A DNA stretch of 64,000 nucleotides from Petrolisthes cinctipes (GCA_033782935.1 JAWQEG010001317.1:107065-171064); one strand, 5' to 3'; shown: positions 22,510 through 35,588, counted from the stretch's first letter. Made by a program: numbers and translations. Notes: a model not told the origin generated them from the sequence alone.

Positions 22510-25255
22510 ATACCAAATTTTCGAACAAGATCAAATATGCTTACCAAGTAATGAAGCAACGGTGAAAGAAACGCGGCGAGATGTTGACGGTGGAAGCACT
22601 GAAATTCAATTGAAGACCAACAGCGCCTGCAGGCTGACCGTCCACGGCCGCTCCTCCAAACTCCCCTTCATCCTCCCTCTCCTCATGGCTGCCAACTACT
22701 CATACACCATTTTCACACCACACCTTTCGCGGATTTCAGTATTTTTCACCCTAGGCTGTTCTTCTAATTTTACACACATTTCTCAGCATATCCATCTCTA
22801 CTGCCCTTACCCTCAATTCCCCATTTGTCAATCCAAGGTTTCATAATAATATGTCAAAGTGGACACTAACACTCCTTCATGAAATCCTCTTTATTCAACC
22901 ATCTACAGTATTTTAATCAGTTTCTTCATCGCACTTGCTACCTCTCTCCTTTGTGTTACTTAGTTTTCCACCTTTTTCCAACACCTTCCTCTCTTATCCA
23001 ATTCACAGCCTTGTTTCCTCTACGATACAGTGGGGAGTGAGGGCTGATACTCTTTGAATATTGGACTAATGGTCTATTGTTTTGTTTTTTTTGTATCCTG
23101 GAATGTAAACCAAATTTGTCTATCATGTGTAATAGGGGCACACTAAGTGAAGAAATATAAATATTTTCCAAAGGTGGAATATTTGGTGAGAAAGTAAACG
23201 CATTGGGTGCCCTCCAAACAGTAATCAGAGTACCCACCTCTACCAACTTGTTCACAGGAATCAGAGCAGATTTTTCCATGGTGCCTAATAAGGATAATCT
23301 GTTTTGGGGAGAATTGGAGGGCTACTGGGTCCTCCAAACTATCCAACTAAAATTATCCCATTCTTTTAATGCCTGCAATGAGTTCTCAATCACTAGTCCT
23401 CCAATGACTTAAACTTTTATTTACCCAGCACCTAATGACGTAACCTTATTGAGGCTATATAACTCTGTTAATTAAGCTACAGTATAACTTTAATAAGCAA
23501 TATTTTTTAACAAAATATATTTATGCCAAATTAAGCTAAAAAAATATTAATCAATAATACCCAATTTCCCTTTTTTCAAGAGTTGGGGGCATACTTTATA
23601 GGATCATTTCTATAGTATGAATAAGAATCACAAAACTAATAAAATATGTAAAAATAAGGCTGCTCTTGTCACTTTTTAGATAAAACCATCTGTAATTATT
23701 AATGTCCTTTTTTCTCATTGATATTATCAATAATAATAGTAAATAGTTGACATTTTAATATCACTGGCAGTATCTTAAACCATACTGATAATAATATTTA
23801 AACGGTATTATATCTTCATTTATAATCATCAAAATACCCCTCCCCACAACACAGGCTCACTCGACAATAACATACTAATCCACGCCTAAACAGTCCTCAT
23901 TTTATCTTTCAGATCGAGGAATTCTTATTTATATAAATTACTCTACACTTACTGATGATTTTGGAATTACATGTGTCTGGATATTTGAGGCAGTGCCATA
24001 CGGTCACAGTCGCAGCCCTGACAAATGTGCTTTTGCTCTTACAGGTACTCTGACCCAGGATAATATCCAGGGTCAGCTTTTGTAGCAGCAGCTCCTATAC
24101 AGGAATTAAAAACGCACATAAACTTCAAGAATTCCTTCATAGCACCAATTATTTTGTTCAGTGTCTCCTTACATAATCCTATCATCACCATCCATTCCTT
24201 TCCTGATTTATCATCACTTTCTCACATCCCAATTAAGCCAGGATAATGTGCATCATCTCTATTCTGTCCGTCATGTGAAATCTACCAGTCGCTGAATACA
24301 AAATATGATCTCTGAACCAATATACATCCATACAGAAAACAACAACCACTGAACATACAAAGGAGAAAGTTCACTTACATCCTTCACAGTCCTCTTTATA
24401 GTAGATGGAAGTCACTTCTGTCCCTAAATTTTTCTCAACCAGGCCATGTGTCGGATTTGCATTTATTTCACCATCCTTCTTTCATGTTATATTCCTCTGT
24501 GATGTGGCAATTTGGCTGACCATTCTGGTTCCACTGTTGCTGCTTGTTTCATCACCATAATGGATTACTATTATTATTTCATCCAGTGTTATGAGTTTAC
24601 TTTATATCCTCGAATTATGTTCTTCTCTTTCTCGTTACTGTATTCCGAGGCAGAATTTTTTTCCGGTTGGGATATCAACAGACTCATCAATACAGCTTCA
24701 TCCTTTTCTGTCAAAAACAGACCTATATATTCCATAACAACAATGGCACTGATTTACCCTACAGCTGTTGTTCTCTCTTCCCTCAATAAAATAGATGCAC
24801 CCAACATATTCCTCTTCCTTTTTATTATTGTAACAACCACCACCTGTAGAAGCAGAGCCAGCAAACGATACAATAGCAAGGCTACAGTACGCAGGGTTAA
24901 TAATTAAATTACAACTTTTACCATATTTTCATTATTGAATTACAGTATGCTTAAATTATATGCTGTAATGAAGATATGAAACAAGAGGGATGCCCAACCA
25001 GCTGGTCAAAACATTTCATGAACTCATCTTCGAGGATGATGGTCTCTACCTGCCCACATATAACAGGACTTCAAAAGCAGCCCAGACAGGAAGGATATGA
25101 GAAGTGACAACTACTCAGCCCTCCATGCCTCTCTTTTTTCAAGATGTGGAGACACGTCTACTACATTTATAATATACTTTTAAGCCCTCAAAACAAATAC
25201 TTTTCTATATCTGCTGGTGGGGAAGGTAAATGATCAAGTGTCCTCATTGGTCATT
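22510..25255. other. no recognised gene; downstream flank of the LAS1 gene
   Basis: Contains a 131-codon plus-strand frame at 24512-24907 with no recognised motif, hydrophobic and AT-driven, probably chance. 23200-23345 has sequence resembling the small CTCCAAAC-containing MITEs seen later. The last few hundred bases would include the LAS1 3' UTR. Confidence 0.45.
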
Positions 25256-25257
25256 CC

Positions 25258-25367
25258 TTAATTTATTGTGGAATTCAAAGGTGGGTAGGGGAGAATCAGT
25301 TCATGGAAAAGTCGAGGGTTATCCTTCTGGTGGGGGAGGATGCCAAGTGGAGTGTCACCAATACTGC
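25258..25367 (-). CDS. LAS1L: LAS1-like terminal exon
   Basis: Acceptor CCCCAG. Encodes SIGDTPLGILPHQKDNPRLF and ends LNSTIN with stop TAA at 25258-25260. PLGxxPxQxxxP matches the conserved C-terminal motif of LAS1L. An AATAAA string overlaps the stop codon. Confidence 0.8.
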
Positions 25368-28300
25368 CTGGGGAAAGAGGAATAAACATTACAGCAAGCA
25401 TTTTTCTACAAAGTAAGCTGCTGTTAATAAAGTATATTAATATTCATACTCCTTAACTTCTGACTTGAAATGTCAAAGTTTTACACTTAGCATTCACTGA
25501 CAAAAGTTAAGACTGTAGTCTATGTTGCAACAGAAAATATTTCTGTGTACAGTAAATTTACTTTTCCACAGCCTATGTGCTTCAATTTTAATACAAGTTT
25601 AAAGCTTAGATAGTAATTTATCCACTAAAATTCAATTAGAAATAAAAAATCCTACAACATAAATCATTCTATCATCATCCAATTGTTATTCCCAAGATCA
25701 CAAGAGTGTCTCATGTAACCATTAAAGAAAAGAGGTTTCATTGTATAGCAAAGTTTAGGGTTAAAACACATATAGTTTTTAACAGTAAACAGCAGTGGGT
25801 GCTTCCATCCACAAGAAAGTGGGTTAAAGTAGATAAAAAAAAAAACTAAACAAATTTGTCAGTCATCGCCTGATTCATAAAACATATGCCAACAAATTTC
25901 CCAGTAGTACTCCACAACAATTATCTTACATTTTAGGTCGTACTCTTATCCAGAGCATAAGATATTAATTACAGAAAATTAAGTTACCAACAGGTTAAAG
26001 TGTCTTACCCCTCTCTGTAATATAAAGAGACTTTCTCAGGTCCTCAAGGGATTCACCAAAGGCACTGGACTTTCTCTGTGCCTCTTCAATCACATCATCA
26101 ACCGTGTGAATGATTTTGACTTCAGATATGCTTTCACATTTCTCGTTACCCTCGTCTGAGCTACTCTTGAAGATCTTCAGCAAACTCTTTAACTTTTCCT
26201 TTTGACCATTTGTCAACGCCATCTCGGTAGCATCCATGAGCCTGCAAAATATTAAATGCAATCATATTTCTTGGCCATAAGTACATCTAAGATACAAAAG
26301 TACTGTACACACTTAACCATAGAAATAATCTAATTAAAACAGTTTGTACATAGAATGTATTCTAACTGGGGTACACAGTACGACTGAGATATCTAGTGCA
26401 TCCAGGCTTCATGGAATAACATCCTCATACAGTAAGACTGGAGGAAGGAAGCAATTAGCCTAAAACTTAAATCACAAGAGATAAATTTCAAAACAAAAGT
26501 TAGTGTGCAACAGTTAAAATTGTAAGGTTTAAAGGTCAATTGAAGGTAATCAAGCAACATCACAAACCAGTGCTTTCACTAAAATTGCTAAACTGGATTG
26601 AAAAAATAGAGCTTGATTATGGCCACAATATGCTTTGGCCAGAAAATAAGAAAGTACTTCAGTGTTCATCACATTTCAGGTGAATGATCATCTAGTGTGC
26701 TTATGAGGTGCCCTTTGATTTAACAAACAGCAATGGGACAAAAATAGGTCAAGACCACTTATGAAAACTGCTCATACCACAGACAATGGCCTTAACTAAA
26801 TGTCCCTCCAAAATCTTAGTAAAACTGCATTTCAAATCGTCTACCACTATTAACTTGCAGCCCATACAGACAGTATTATCAAGTTTCCAAGGTGTTTCAA
26901 AATTCGTTCACCATATTTTAAGGGTAAATTCTATAGTGAAAAATAGACAAATTTTATTATATACAATGTATTCTAAAAATATATTATTATTAAGTAGATA
27001 AAGACTATAATAAAATGTAGCTATACACAGTCTCAATGAACATAACCAAATATATTAGGTGTGTGTACAAAAGCCATGTACTCAGAGAACTAGCAATGGT
27101 ATGACACTTACATAGCATAAACATATGTATTTTGTACATTTCTAGGGCATGCATCATGTAGCTGCTACATGTTGGATATGTAGTGGGAGTTGGTAACACG
27201 GCATGAATGTAGTCTGTGAGAGAATGTTTGACAGTGCAGCTCATTTCAGCTCTCATGGTTTGTTTATGGTTCGAGACTTCTCAAACTGCAATCTTGCTGA
27301 TGGCTGTATGTATTCACAGGGGAGAATCAGGGGTGATGATGTTTCGTAAACCAAAACCATCCATTTCTCTCCCGCAATATTACCAACAGTCGCTACATTC
27401 CATATTGGTAAGAAATAATACATTTTCTGAACACACTGTATATTTGGTGAACGAATTTTGAAACACCCTTAAGAGCAATACACTACTGTAAGTTACATAA
27501 CTGACTGTTTTATTCATATAGTACTTAATATTATGTACTGTAAGGACCAATGACATCTGCAGAGCCAGGGAGTGAACCACAACACTCCCAATATACTGTA
27601 TGTCTTTTTGATCTAGTCAAGACACATCCAAATTTATGTTCAAAGAAGGCAATGGCTGAATTTAAACAAATTTTCAATATTGGTCCATCATGATGGAGCA
27701 GAAACTATAAAACATAATTAATAAGTGATCATCGCAAGAGAAAAAGCTCTGAAGGACGTGAACAGAATTGGAAATGTAGCTATACCATTCACAAAGAAGT
27801 GTACAGTAATTTTTTTTTCCATACAACTTTTTCCACTTCTATGTGGGGGTCAATATTTATTTTGGTTTTCGCATACGGTTTTATGGCTGGTTGCATTATT
27901 CATACGTTTGTATGGTTGGCATGCCTACGTCAAGGATAACTCATACCTCACTGGGTCCTGGTCTCAGTAAGATGCACTCATATCAACATGTCAATGGGAA
28001 ACACTTGTAAAGTACAAATTTATAGACAGCAATTAAATATACTAATTTAGATAAAAATTCTAATCATATACTGTGCTGGAACTTGAAAAGCTTACATGTA
28101 CTATTGCAGGCAGTAATATCTTTCCACTTAGGGGTGACTCATAGTTATCTGACCATTGATTTGTATGTGGCTGTTTACTGGAAATTAGAAGCTGCTACTT
28201 AATCTATTTATATATATAAGAACTCTATACAGCTCTTTGTTAGAGAAAAGCAGTCAATTGTTTACTATGTGGAAAGAAATTATAGTCAGTATAGTACATA

Positions 28301-31300
28301 ATGTTGCATATTTACATTTGTTCATACAACACACAGTATAAAGAAACTTATGCAACATAAAAAATAAATGACACCAACTGGGTAGTAATATCAGCAGCCC
28401 ACTCTGTCTCAGCCTGGATCAACTCCACCATCACCTTCTTCCAGTCCACCTGCACTCCTTTGTCAAAAACAAGGAGATGAGTGCGGCAAAAGGAATTGGG
28501 GCTCCAAACACAGGCAGGGTGGAGCAGTGAATTGACAATCAGGTATATCCATTCCACAGCAAGGGGAGAGTCTTCTGCAAACATGAGACAAGGCATTAAT
28601 TAGGAGAAAATAACAAGCAAAAATTATGCATCAGTCTTTGGATGATACAGTAATTCCTTAAGTCAAACAACAAGGTAAAAATGTTATGCTTGTAGTTATA
28701 TATGAATTAAGAAAAATATTTCATTTTAAGACAACTTAAAAAGTAGCCTACACTGTTCTAAGCCTGAATGATCACATACCACAAAAGAGAAGTTGAGAGG
28801 CAGCTGAAGACAGTATTGCTCACATTCTTGCTGACAAATAACCTATATGGGAAGGAAGAGACTGAATGGAGGGACGGAGAGCACAAAGGAAAAAGAAGGA
28901 AAAGAGAGGCAGTCTAAGAGCCAAAAGGGATTGACACGGGAGCAAATGAGCATCAAAACCCTCTAAACATCATCTACATCTCTTTTGGAAATAACCCCCT
29001 ATGGGAATAATTCATTCTGTGATAAAGCTGAGAGATTGATCCTAACTTTCCATACCTTTTCCCTTTTTGATAAGACAGGTAATAATGGGCTCTACAGTTT
29101 CTTCCAGGGAGGCAATCCAATTTAAGGCAGGATTCACACCATCAATAATGTTTGGCTCAATAACACATCCACATTTCTTCTTTTCTGAAAAAAATAAATA
29201 ATAATATTAATTAAATATGGAGTGCTCTGTGATACATTACAAGTTCAACAACTAATAGCTGAAATGTAATTAATCAATTTGACACAATTCTTCCGTGGTG
29301 TGAATCACATACTCTTATTTCTAGACATGCAAGTTGGAAAAGGGGGAAAGTTGAGAGTCAATTGCATGCTGTTGCCAGTATTTCAGCTCAATCTTCAGAA
29401 AGTAATGTATACCATCTGTTTCTTATGTCTGAATAAACCGGGTAAAATTGAGAATGTCTTCCACTTTGCAAATTCTTCATCCTGTTGTCTGTGCATCAAA
29501 TATTTCCCAAGGGTGCTGTCATGAGGTCATGTAATATGAGGAGGGTACAGTGGGGTCTCATTTATCCAAAAAACATGGAAATTCTAAACCAGCTACTAAT
29601 CACTTTTACTTTCAATTGCAACATTTAAATTTTCATAACCATATACAATATGATTCCCACAGTGAACATTTTAAGCTTTTAGAACCAGTAATCTTACTTC
29701 CACTTACTATACTTCAAGTTTTCAGAACCTGGAAGATTGTCATAAAGAAGCAGGTGAGAGACAATTTCTTCTGTAGTCTCCTCAGGTCTGACTGCATACA
29801 CTATCTCCATAATTCTGAGAAGAGCATCAGCAGCCTGGAAATATAACTTGAGTTTAGTAGTGCAATATATACAGTACAATGACAGGGTAGACATGAAATC
29901 ATTCTCTCCAATATTGCTTACAAACAAAGAATCACACTGAAAACCAGGCTACAGCTACAAACTTGAGGTCAAATGGTTTGCTATATATAGTATATGTTTT
30001 CATCAATTATCTGGACACAGGTTTTGCTTTTCAATGCATATATGCTATAAGAACTTCTATATTTTTCTATGCTAGTTCACGAGTAACCTCTTAAATGATG
30101 TGGATCTTAATGCATTACCTAGACAAGAAAATATTAGACAAACCTCATTATAAATGCCAGAAGTTGTGCTCTTTTTCAGTTCTAACATCAGAAGTTCTCC
30201 AAACCTATTCAGGCATGTCATGAAAGTTGGCCAATCTTCCTCATCAAGCGGGGGGGCAGTGACATCTGCCGTCCTGATATTTAAAAGTGCACGATTCCAG
30301 TAAAAAGACTGCAAGGAGAAAAAATTTAAACAATCAATAATAAACTTCTCAAATGTGACTGAACCTCCATATATGCTTTTCGGGCAATCTGCTATGGGCA
30401 AATTTGAAGGATTATCGAGTCCTCCAGATTATGCCAGGAAACAGATTAAGACCTCAATATTGACACCAGTATGAGATCTGATTGTAATGTTGGCATGGGA
30501 AATCAGTGGACCTTCAATTCTCAACCCATTACTGTACTCTCTTCACCTGTTAATGATCAGTCATATTATACTGATGCTAAATTCTCCAGGTTGACCAAAA
30601 AAATCTTCCCTAAATAGGTACCTTGTTACACACCAGAATCATGTGTAACCCTTTCCCACACTGTTTAAAAAGACAATTTCAATTTGTTAAATATATACTG
30701 TATCTAGACGGTTATGTGAAATTGTTAAGTAATGTTATAATTCATATAATAAATAACAGAATTATAAAATGTAATGATAATGTAGTGTAATTTCTTTAAT
30801 TAATCATACATGAAAATTAAATATTTATTGAGGGACCTCTTCATTGGCCCTGTACTACTATACAGAATGTGGATGAAAGGCTGTTCTTAATATAAAGTTG
30901 GCTCAGACTGTAATTAATCCTATAGTCTATCTGCAGGAAACTGACCAGTGGGTGGGGCCCAGACTAGTATTTCCCAGTGAGTAAATATACATACAGTAAC
31001 TCAAAATAATTTAAAAGTAGTACCGGTATATAGTTGACACATTAGATAGAGTAATGCGGGTTTGGCCTGTTTTGGCATCGCTGTGAGTGAAGAAATACCA
31101 GTAGGCCTATATGAAAATCACACCACAGGTCAGTTTCCTGTAGATGGACTACAGTGGCTATAATGTTTGGGACATGGAGTGTGGATTGATTTAAAATTTA
31201 CATACAGTATCCCTCCAGAAGCTCTCCTTTTCTTATGAAAATGCTACAGCAATAGGGTCTCTACATTTCCCTGTTCAAGCAATCCTCCATGTCTGTAGCT

Positions 31301-33410
31301 AAAGCTAACAAATCTTGCTACAAAGCCAGGTAGCTGGTAATAGGGAACTATATTCTACCATAAAAATAATTTTGCTTTTGTTTGCCTGAGTTTGTCTGAT
31401 GATGACACACTATATCAGATGATTAAGCATTTCTAGGCTCAACTAGTTATGATAATAACTTATCAATACATGCAAGGTACTGTACCATGATCCAGGAGAA
31501 ACAGCTGTCAACAGCACACTTGATTGTATCGCCTCCTCCCCAGGCACCATGCCCATGTACAATCTCATTCCGGAGTTCAATAAAGTACGCAGGAAGTCCA
31601 ATGTCCGAAGCAAGGCTTGCCATGGTTTGATGGGTGGAGTGCTTTGTTTGAGGTATTCTTAACACTGATGTAACAAATCTGTAATACAGTATAGGAAATA
31701 CTGTACATATTATCTTGGCATGGGATAAGTAACAAATAAGTGGGAAAACCCACAAAGCTTTCTTCCTCTCACATTGTCACCTTCATAAACAAACTGTCCA
31801 AGTAAGTTTTTTACTTATATTTTTTTAGATAAAAATCAAGAAATCAATGAAAAATTATTGAGGCCATTTGTTCATGAGAGCGACATGTGTACCACACCAA
31901 CGTCAAAGTTGTTTCACAATACCTGGAGACGGAAATCACCATGTGAAAAATCAAGTTCAATGTAAACTTCAGGTTGTTAGTTCTAAGATGTATTCTCTCA
32001 TGTAAAAATTATCTGTTTCATTATTCTATCACACAAGAAATCTCTTTGTTTTTTCTAGATGATGCTTGTAGAGTCTCTTAAAGTTCACTACAGGACTAAA
32101 CTTTGCACGGTCATTAAATTCTTTGACATGTAGTTTAAGGTGTTTACAAATTAAATTGATGATAATAGGCCTACTCACCTTTGTACTGCTGTTGCCATGA
32201 AAATTGCCTTTGCTGAATATGGAACTGTGTGGTCTTCTAAGGCAATTTTGGCATCAAGTAGGGGAAGAGTTACATCAATACTAGTTGGCAGCTTGTCCAC
32301 CCTGTATAACCAGAAAATAGAATAAGTACAGTACTGAACTCTTTAAATGAAAATGTACTATAGAACATGTTTAGTACATTACAGTACACTTTAATAATTT
32401 CTCCCTCTCATTTTAGATCTACAACAGTGACGCCAAAAATGACAGAAGGAAGAATTGTTCAAATATTATATTAGGTACTGAAATATCAAATAATTAGTGA
32501 AAATGTGTACTGCTTATATAATCTTACAGACGATTGTTTTACCCTTGTAAATACTGTAAACAGTACTGTAGATAGTACTTATGTCTCATTTCCACAGGGA
32601 AACTCCCCCAAGGGAGGTTACAGAAGCCACAGTAGTCTCTGTTCCAACACTCTCTCATTCCCTCACAATTCTCCCCCTCATGTATTCTTCCACCCTTCTC
32701 ACCCACCAGATGATGGTTAGCCTCTCACAACAATCCCAACAATCTTGCTCCCATGTACAGCTGGCCGCACTCACGTGAGGGCAACACAGCTTTGTCAACT
32801 ATGGTAGAGATAGTAATCCCGATCCACCAGCTCGAAGCACTCATTGGTGGCAGTGAATGGAGCTTACAACTAATGGTTTGGGGTTGCAATCTCAGCCAGA
32901 GTTGACAATGCCAACTGTACTTTCTTCGTTAACTTCCCACCTTATATTCTCCCCATGTCTCCAAACCACCCCAAGTACAGTACTGTACTACACTTCATCA
33001 TTTCGACTACCCCAAACTCATTACCAACCAACTGCCTTTATATCCAAGCAGCATCTCTCATACACATTTCACTGTTCTTCGTATCCCACCTAGTAAAGCC
33101 ACGTAAGCCTCTAAAGTAAAATATTTCCACCCCACCTCCTGGTATTATATTGACTGCTGCACCCTGTTTCATGACCATATTTTCGATACATAGCCTATAC
33201 CAGTGTCACAATTATTATTCATGGACTGTTTCTCAGTCCTCTATAAACTTCCATGCTCACACTTCTACTCTTCACATACACTGTACAGTACACAAAAGTT
33301 TATCTGTCAATAATTACCTTGCCTGCCACATTAGAATAGTGTCTCTGGCCTGCTTCCATAGCCTTATGTCATCAGAATGCATATCATCATAAACTTTCAC
33401 AAATTCATGT
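25258..33410 (-). CDS. LAS1L: LAS1/LAS1L-like rRNA-processing endoribonuclease, 9 exons found, 5' exon missing
   Basis: In known eukaryotes LAS1 forms a complex with the Grc3/NOL9 kinase that cuts ITS2 during 60S ribosome assembly in the nucleolus. Seen here: exons 33318-33410, 32179-32301, 31486-31678, 30144-30308, 29708-29834, 29056-29184, 28375-28574, 26009-26241 and 25258-25367, all with GT-AG borders. The second and third carry the N-terminal fold and the HEPN active-site motif in ELRNEIVHGHG (Arg-x4-His, matching RHELTH of human LAS1L). The last carries the conserved DTPLGILPHQKDNP tail. About 457 residues are covered. Joins are in phase except between 28375 and 26241, where 2 nt (mod 3) are missing. 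The first coding exon, which must end in phase 2, was not found. Confidence 0.85.
26009..26241 (-). CDS. LAS1L: LAS1-like exon
   Basis: Acceptor TTTTGCAG, donor AGGG/GTAAGA. Encodes LMDATEMALTNGQKEKLKSL and an acidic stretch ending LYITERG. Only one frame is open, starting after one base, so two bases must come from upstream. Confidence 0.75.
26891..27467. mobile_element. inverted-repeat element in a LAS1 intron (mariner-like ends)
   Basis: Ends GGTGTTTCAAAATTCGTTCA on the left and the exact inverse on the right (23 bp each), about 577 bp apart. The TIR sequence resembles mariner-type ends. Open frames inside (65-83 codons) have no recognisable transposase motif. No clear target duplication could be set. 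Confidence 0.65.
27947..27957 (-). CDS. LAS1L: candidate 11-nt microexon of the LAS1-like gene
   Basis: GACCCAGTGAG lies between an AG (GAGACCAG) and a good donor (GTATGA). Its length, 11, is exactly what restores phase between the flanking exons and adds Asp-Pro-Val-Arg. The upstream pyrimidine tract is weak. It is proposed from phase arithmetic only. Confidence 0.3.
28375..28574 (-). CDS. LAS1L: LAS1-like exon
   Basis: Acceptor TTTGCAG, donor TTG/GTGTCA. Encodes AVEWIYLIVNSLLHPACVWS and a following helix ending TEWAADITTQL. Ends in phase 0, which does not fit the next recognised exon. Confidence 0.75.
29056..29184 (-). CDS. LAS1L: LAS1-like exon
   Basis: Acceptor TTTTCAG, donor G/GTATGG. 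Encodes a lysine-rich start, then IDGVNPALNWIASLEETVEP. Confidence 0.75.
29708..29834 (-). CDS. LAS1L: LAS1-like exon
   Basis: Acceptor TTTCCAG, donor A/GTAAGT. Encodes ADALLRIMEIVYAVRPEETT and an acidic helical stretch. Ends in phase 1, matching the next exon. Confidence 0.75.
30144..30308 (-). CDS. LAS1L: LAS1-like exon
   Basis: Acceptor CTTGCAG, donor GAG/GTTTGT. 55 codons in phase 0, from SFYWNRALLNIRTADVTAPP to TTSGIYNE. Confidence 0.8.
31486..31678 (-). CDS. LAS1L: LAS1-like exon with the HEPN catalytic motif
   Basis: Acceptor ATTACAG, donor ATG/GTACAG. Encodes SDIGLPAYFIELRNEIVHGH, the family signature with the nuclease Arg and His. The downstream phase-0 join to SFYWNRALLNIR reconstructs the LAS1 tryptophan-rich helix. 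Confidence 0.9.
32179..32301 (-). CDS. LAS1L: LAS1-like exon
   Basis: Acceptor ATACAG, donor AG/GTGAGT. Encodes VDKLPTSIDVTLPLLDAKIA followed by a helix ending AIFMATAVQR, as in the LAS1 N-terminal domain. Confidence 0.8.
32758..32917. mobile_element. short relative of the foldback family in a LAS1 intron
   Basis: Left end CAGCTGGCCGCACTCACGTG, right end inverse CAGTTGGC, flanked by TA. Both arms contain TTGTCAAC-TGG-GAGAT strings found in the arms of the 2-kb foldback elements. About 160 bp and non-coding: a miniature derivative or relative. Confidence 0.65.
33318..33410 (-). CDS. LAS1L: LAS1-like exon (first one found)
   Basis: Acceptor TTTTCAG, donor AG/GTAATT. Encodes HEFVKVYDDMHSDDIRLWKQ and more, matching the N-terminal helix of LAS1 that ends near the WRxR block (here MWQAR). 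It starts with one base completing a codon from an upstream exon not identified. Confidence 0.75.
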
Positions 33411-33535
33411 CTGAAAAAAAAAAAAATTAAATAGCCAATTTAATATTCTACTATTCATATAATAATATTATTTAAACTACATTGGTTGATATTCTAAAAA
33501 ATATAAAACATCACCACGATACGTACACTCGCAAT

Positions 33536-33669
33536 CCAAAATTTGTATCCAGGTCTTGAAGTTTTGAATCATTTGACATACTAGTGAACCAATTACAACA
33601 CTTGAGCTTGCTTAATACTCGATCAGGGTCTTCAAAGCAAACCTGGATACATATTTTGGATTGCGAGTG
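33536..33669. mobile_element. TA-flanked MITE upstream of LAS1 exons
   Basis: Near-perfect inverted ends of about 31 bp beginning CACTCGCAATCCAAAATTTG, with ACCTGGATAC on the inner side. TA lies at 33534-33535 and 33670-33671. 134 bp. Confidence 0.8.
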
Positions 33670-34258
33670 TATCATAGTCCATCTTTACATAACCTAAAAT
33701 GTCAGCATAGTACAATATTCTAAAAAGCTATATAAAAATAAATCAGTACTGATCCTCTTTGGCATTTTTATAGATTAAGAAGAATATGGTTCTCAGGCTT
33801 GATAGCACAATACAAGTTATCATTTTATTCAGACATTATGGACTTTTAAAAATCTTCATATTTTACGTTGCTGTACTTGTATCTTTTCCGCATTATTGCA
33901 TTAATTGCACTTAACCATTTAATGCCAAAGACTATAGCAAATCCATTACACTTATCAACCAGAAAACTATATTTATTAAAAGTAACGGATTTGTTACTAC
34001 CAATGGCATGAAGTGATTAAGGTCTAATGAAAAAATAGGGATAGAGTATATGTATCATTTTTTTTAGGTCTAATTATCCCTGTATCCATTCCTTATGTCG
34101 ACATTTAAACTGAGGATATAATAGTGGGTCCAATCTTAGCCCCCAGTCCAGGTTAGGTTACTGGTAATAATGATTCCAGGCTTTGGCTTGCCCTACCACA
34201 TTATAGATTATATATATGGCGCTTCCACTACTTTATAAGTCACTGTAACATGTTTAAG

Positions 34259-34407
34259 AGGGAAGTGCAGGGTTGGTAAATCTGGAGCAACTAATTCCTA
34301 CAAACTATTTCAAGCGACAGGACACCACTAATTTTGCTAATCTGGTCTTGCTTCCTGGCACTTTGGAGGACTCAAGGCGCTCCAGATTTACCAACACTGT
34401 ACATCCC
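34259..34407. mobile_element. small MITE with GGTTGGTAAATCTGGAGC ends
   Basis: Left GGGAAGTGCAGGGTTGGTAA and the near-inverse right end TTACCAACACTGTACATCCC, 149 bp in all. Related sequence lies at about 59036-59210, 61212-61375 and 57104-57240. Confidence 0.65.
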
Positions 34408-34409
34408 AC

Positions 34410-35580
34410 TTAAAATGTCTCCAGATCCTGTAGGACTACCGGTACTGTATATGATTAAAATTCTACTTTACATAATATTATATAGTACCCAAAAAATGAA
34501 GTTTGTTATCATAGGCCTACATCAAAAACATACTCCTCTATCACATATTGTATGACTTATACAGTAATGGAAAAATCAATAAACATTTCATTAATTACTT
34601 TTCCCAGCATCAGATGACTCTACAGAAAAATAACAGATTAAGATCGTGGAAGGAGAAAAATTTTGAGGTAAAACACACATCAAGTAATGGGCCACAAGTA
34701 TTATGGACCATTCCCAATCCCATTTCAAGACTACCATATGATTCTAACTTTCATGGCCATCATACATTGCTAATAAAAAAAAAAAAAAAAAACAATAAAG
34801 CATTTTTTTATCCAATAATCATATCACTTTCACCTTTAAACCAACATCATGTTAAAGTGGAATGGAGGATAAATAAGTGAAATGGAGGGTAAACCAAGGG
34901 GCACAGGGACAGGATTTGATGTTCAGGAAAGGGTAATGGTAAAAATCCATGCAAGATGAAAAGAAAATATAATTGACAGAGATGAAAATAATACTGATAT
35001 CCCTCAATATACATGTTGGTTAAGGGATAAGTAGCGTTATAAGCACTGGCAAGGGAATTGGTAACAAGTAAGTAAGTAGAATAGTTGTGATAAATCGTGA
35101 AATATAATAATAATAAATAATAGTAAGATTTTCAAATTCCCAAGGTGGCAAGATGTAAAAATATAATTAGAATAAAGTTTACCACTATGTCTCCTGATGT
35201 ATTTCAACACGTCATCAAACATGTAGTTTATATTATACACAATACCGTCATGAAGGATTCAGCTGTCCCTCTCGTGTGATTACGCCACAAAATGGATCTT
35301 TATATTCGATGGATGCCAGGGTTAGGTCTAGGTTAGGTTAGGTAAGGTCAGGTTGGTATGATGTGTTTTCCCCCACCCAAAACCCCTGATTACCTACGCT
35401 AACCCCCAAGATTGTACCGGTAGGAGGGTGAAAGGAAGAATAATAAAATGCATAATTTCCAAAAGCCACTGCATAAAAAAACAATGACATAAAGGCATTT
35501 CAAGGCAATAAAAAAAAAAAAAAAAAAAAAAAAACATTGGGAGTCGCAACTGTCAACTTTTATGTATAATTATTAAAGTA
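34410..35580. other. no recognised gene
   Basis: AT-rich DNA with A-runs (34776-34793, 35510-35534). A GGTTAGGTTAGGTAAGGTCA patch lies at about 35329-35350, a fragment of the G-family repeat. Confidence 0.45.
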
Positions 35581-35588
35581 TCTAAGTT

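Noticed and set aside
24512..24907. 131-codon plus-strand open frame
   Set aside because: Hydrophobic, low-complexity translation of AT-rich DNA with no motif, splice context or homology I can recognise.
26786..27461. mariner transposase inside the inverted-repeat element
   Set aside because: None of the open frames shows catalytic or helix-turn-helix motifs of a transposase.
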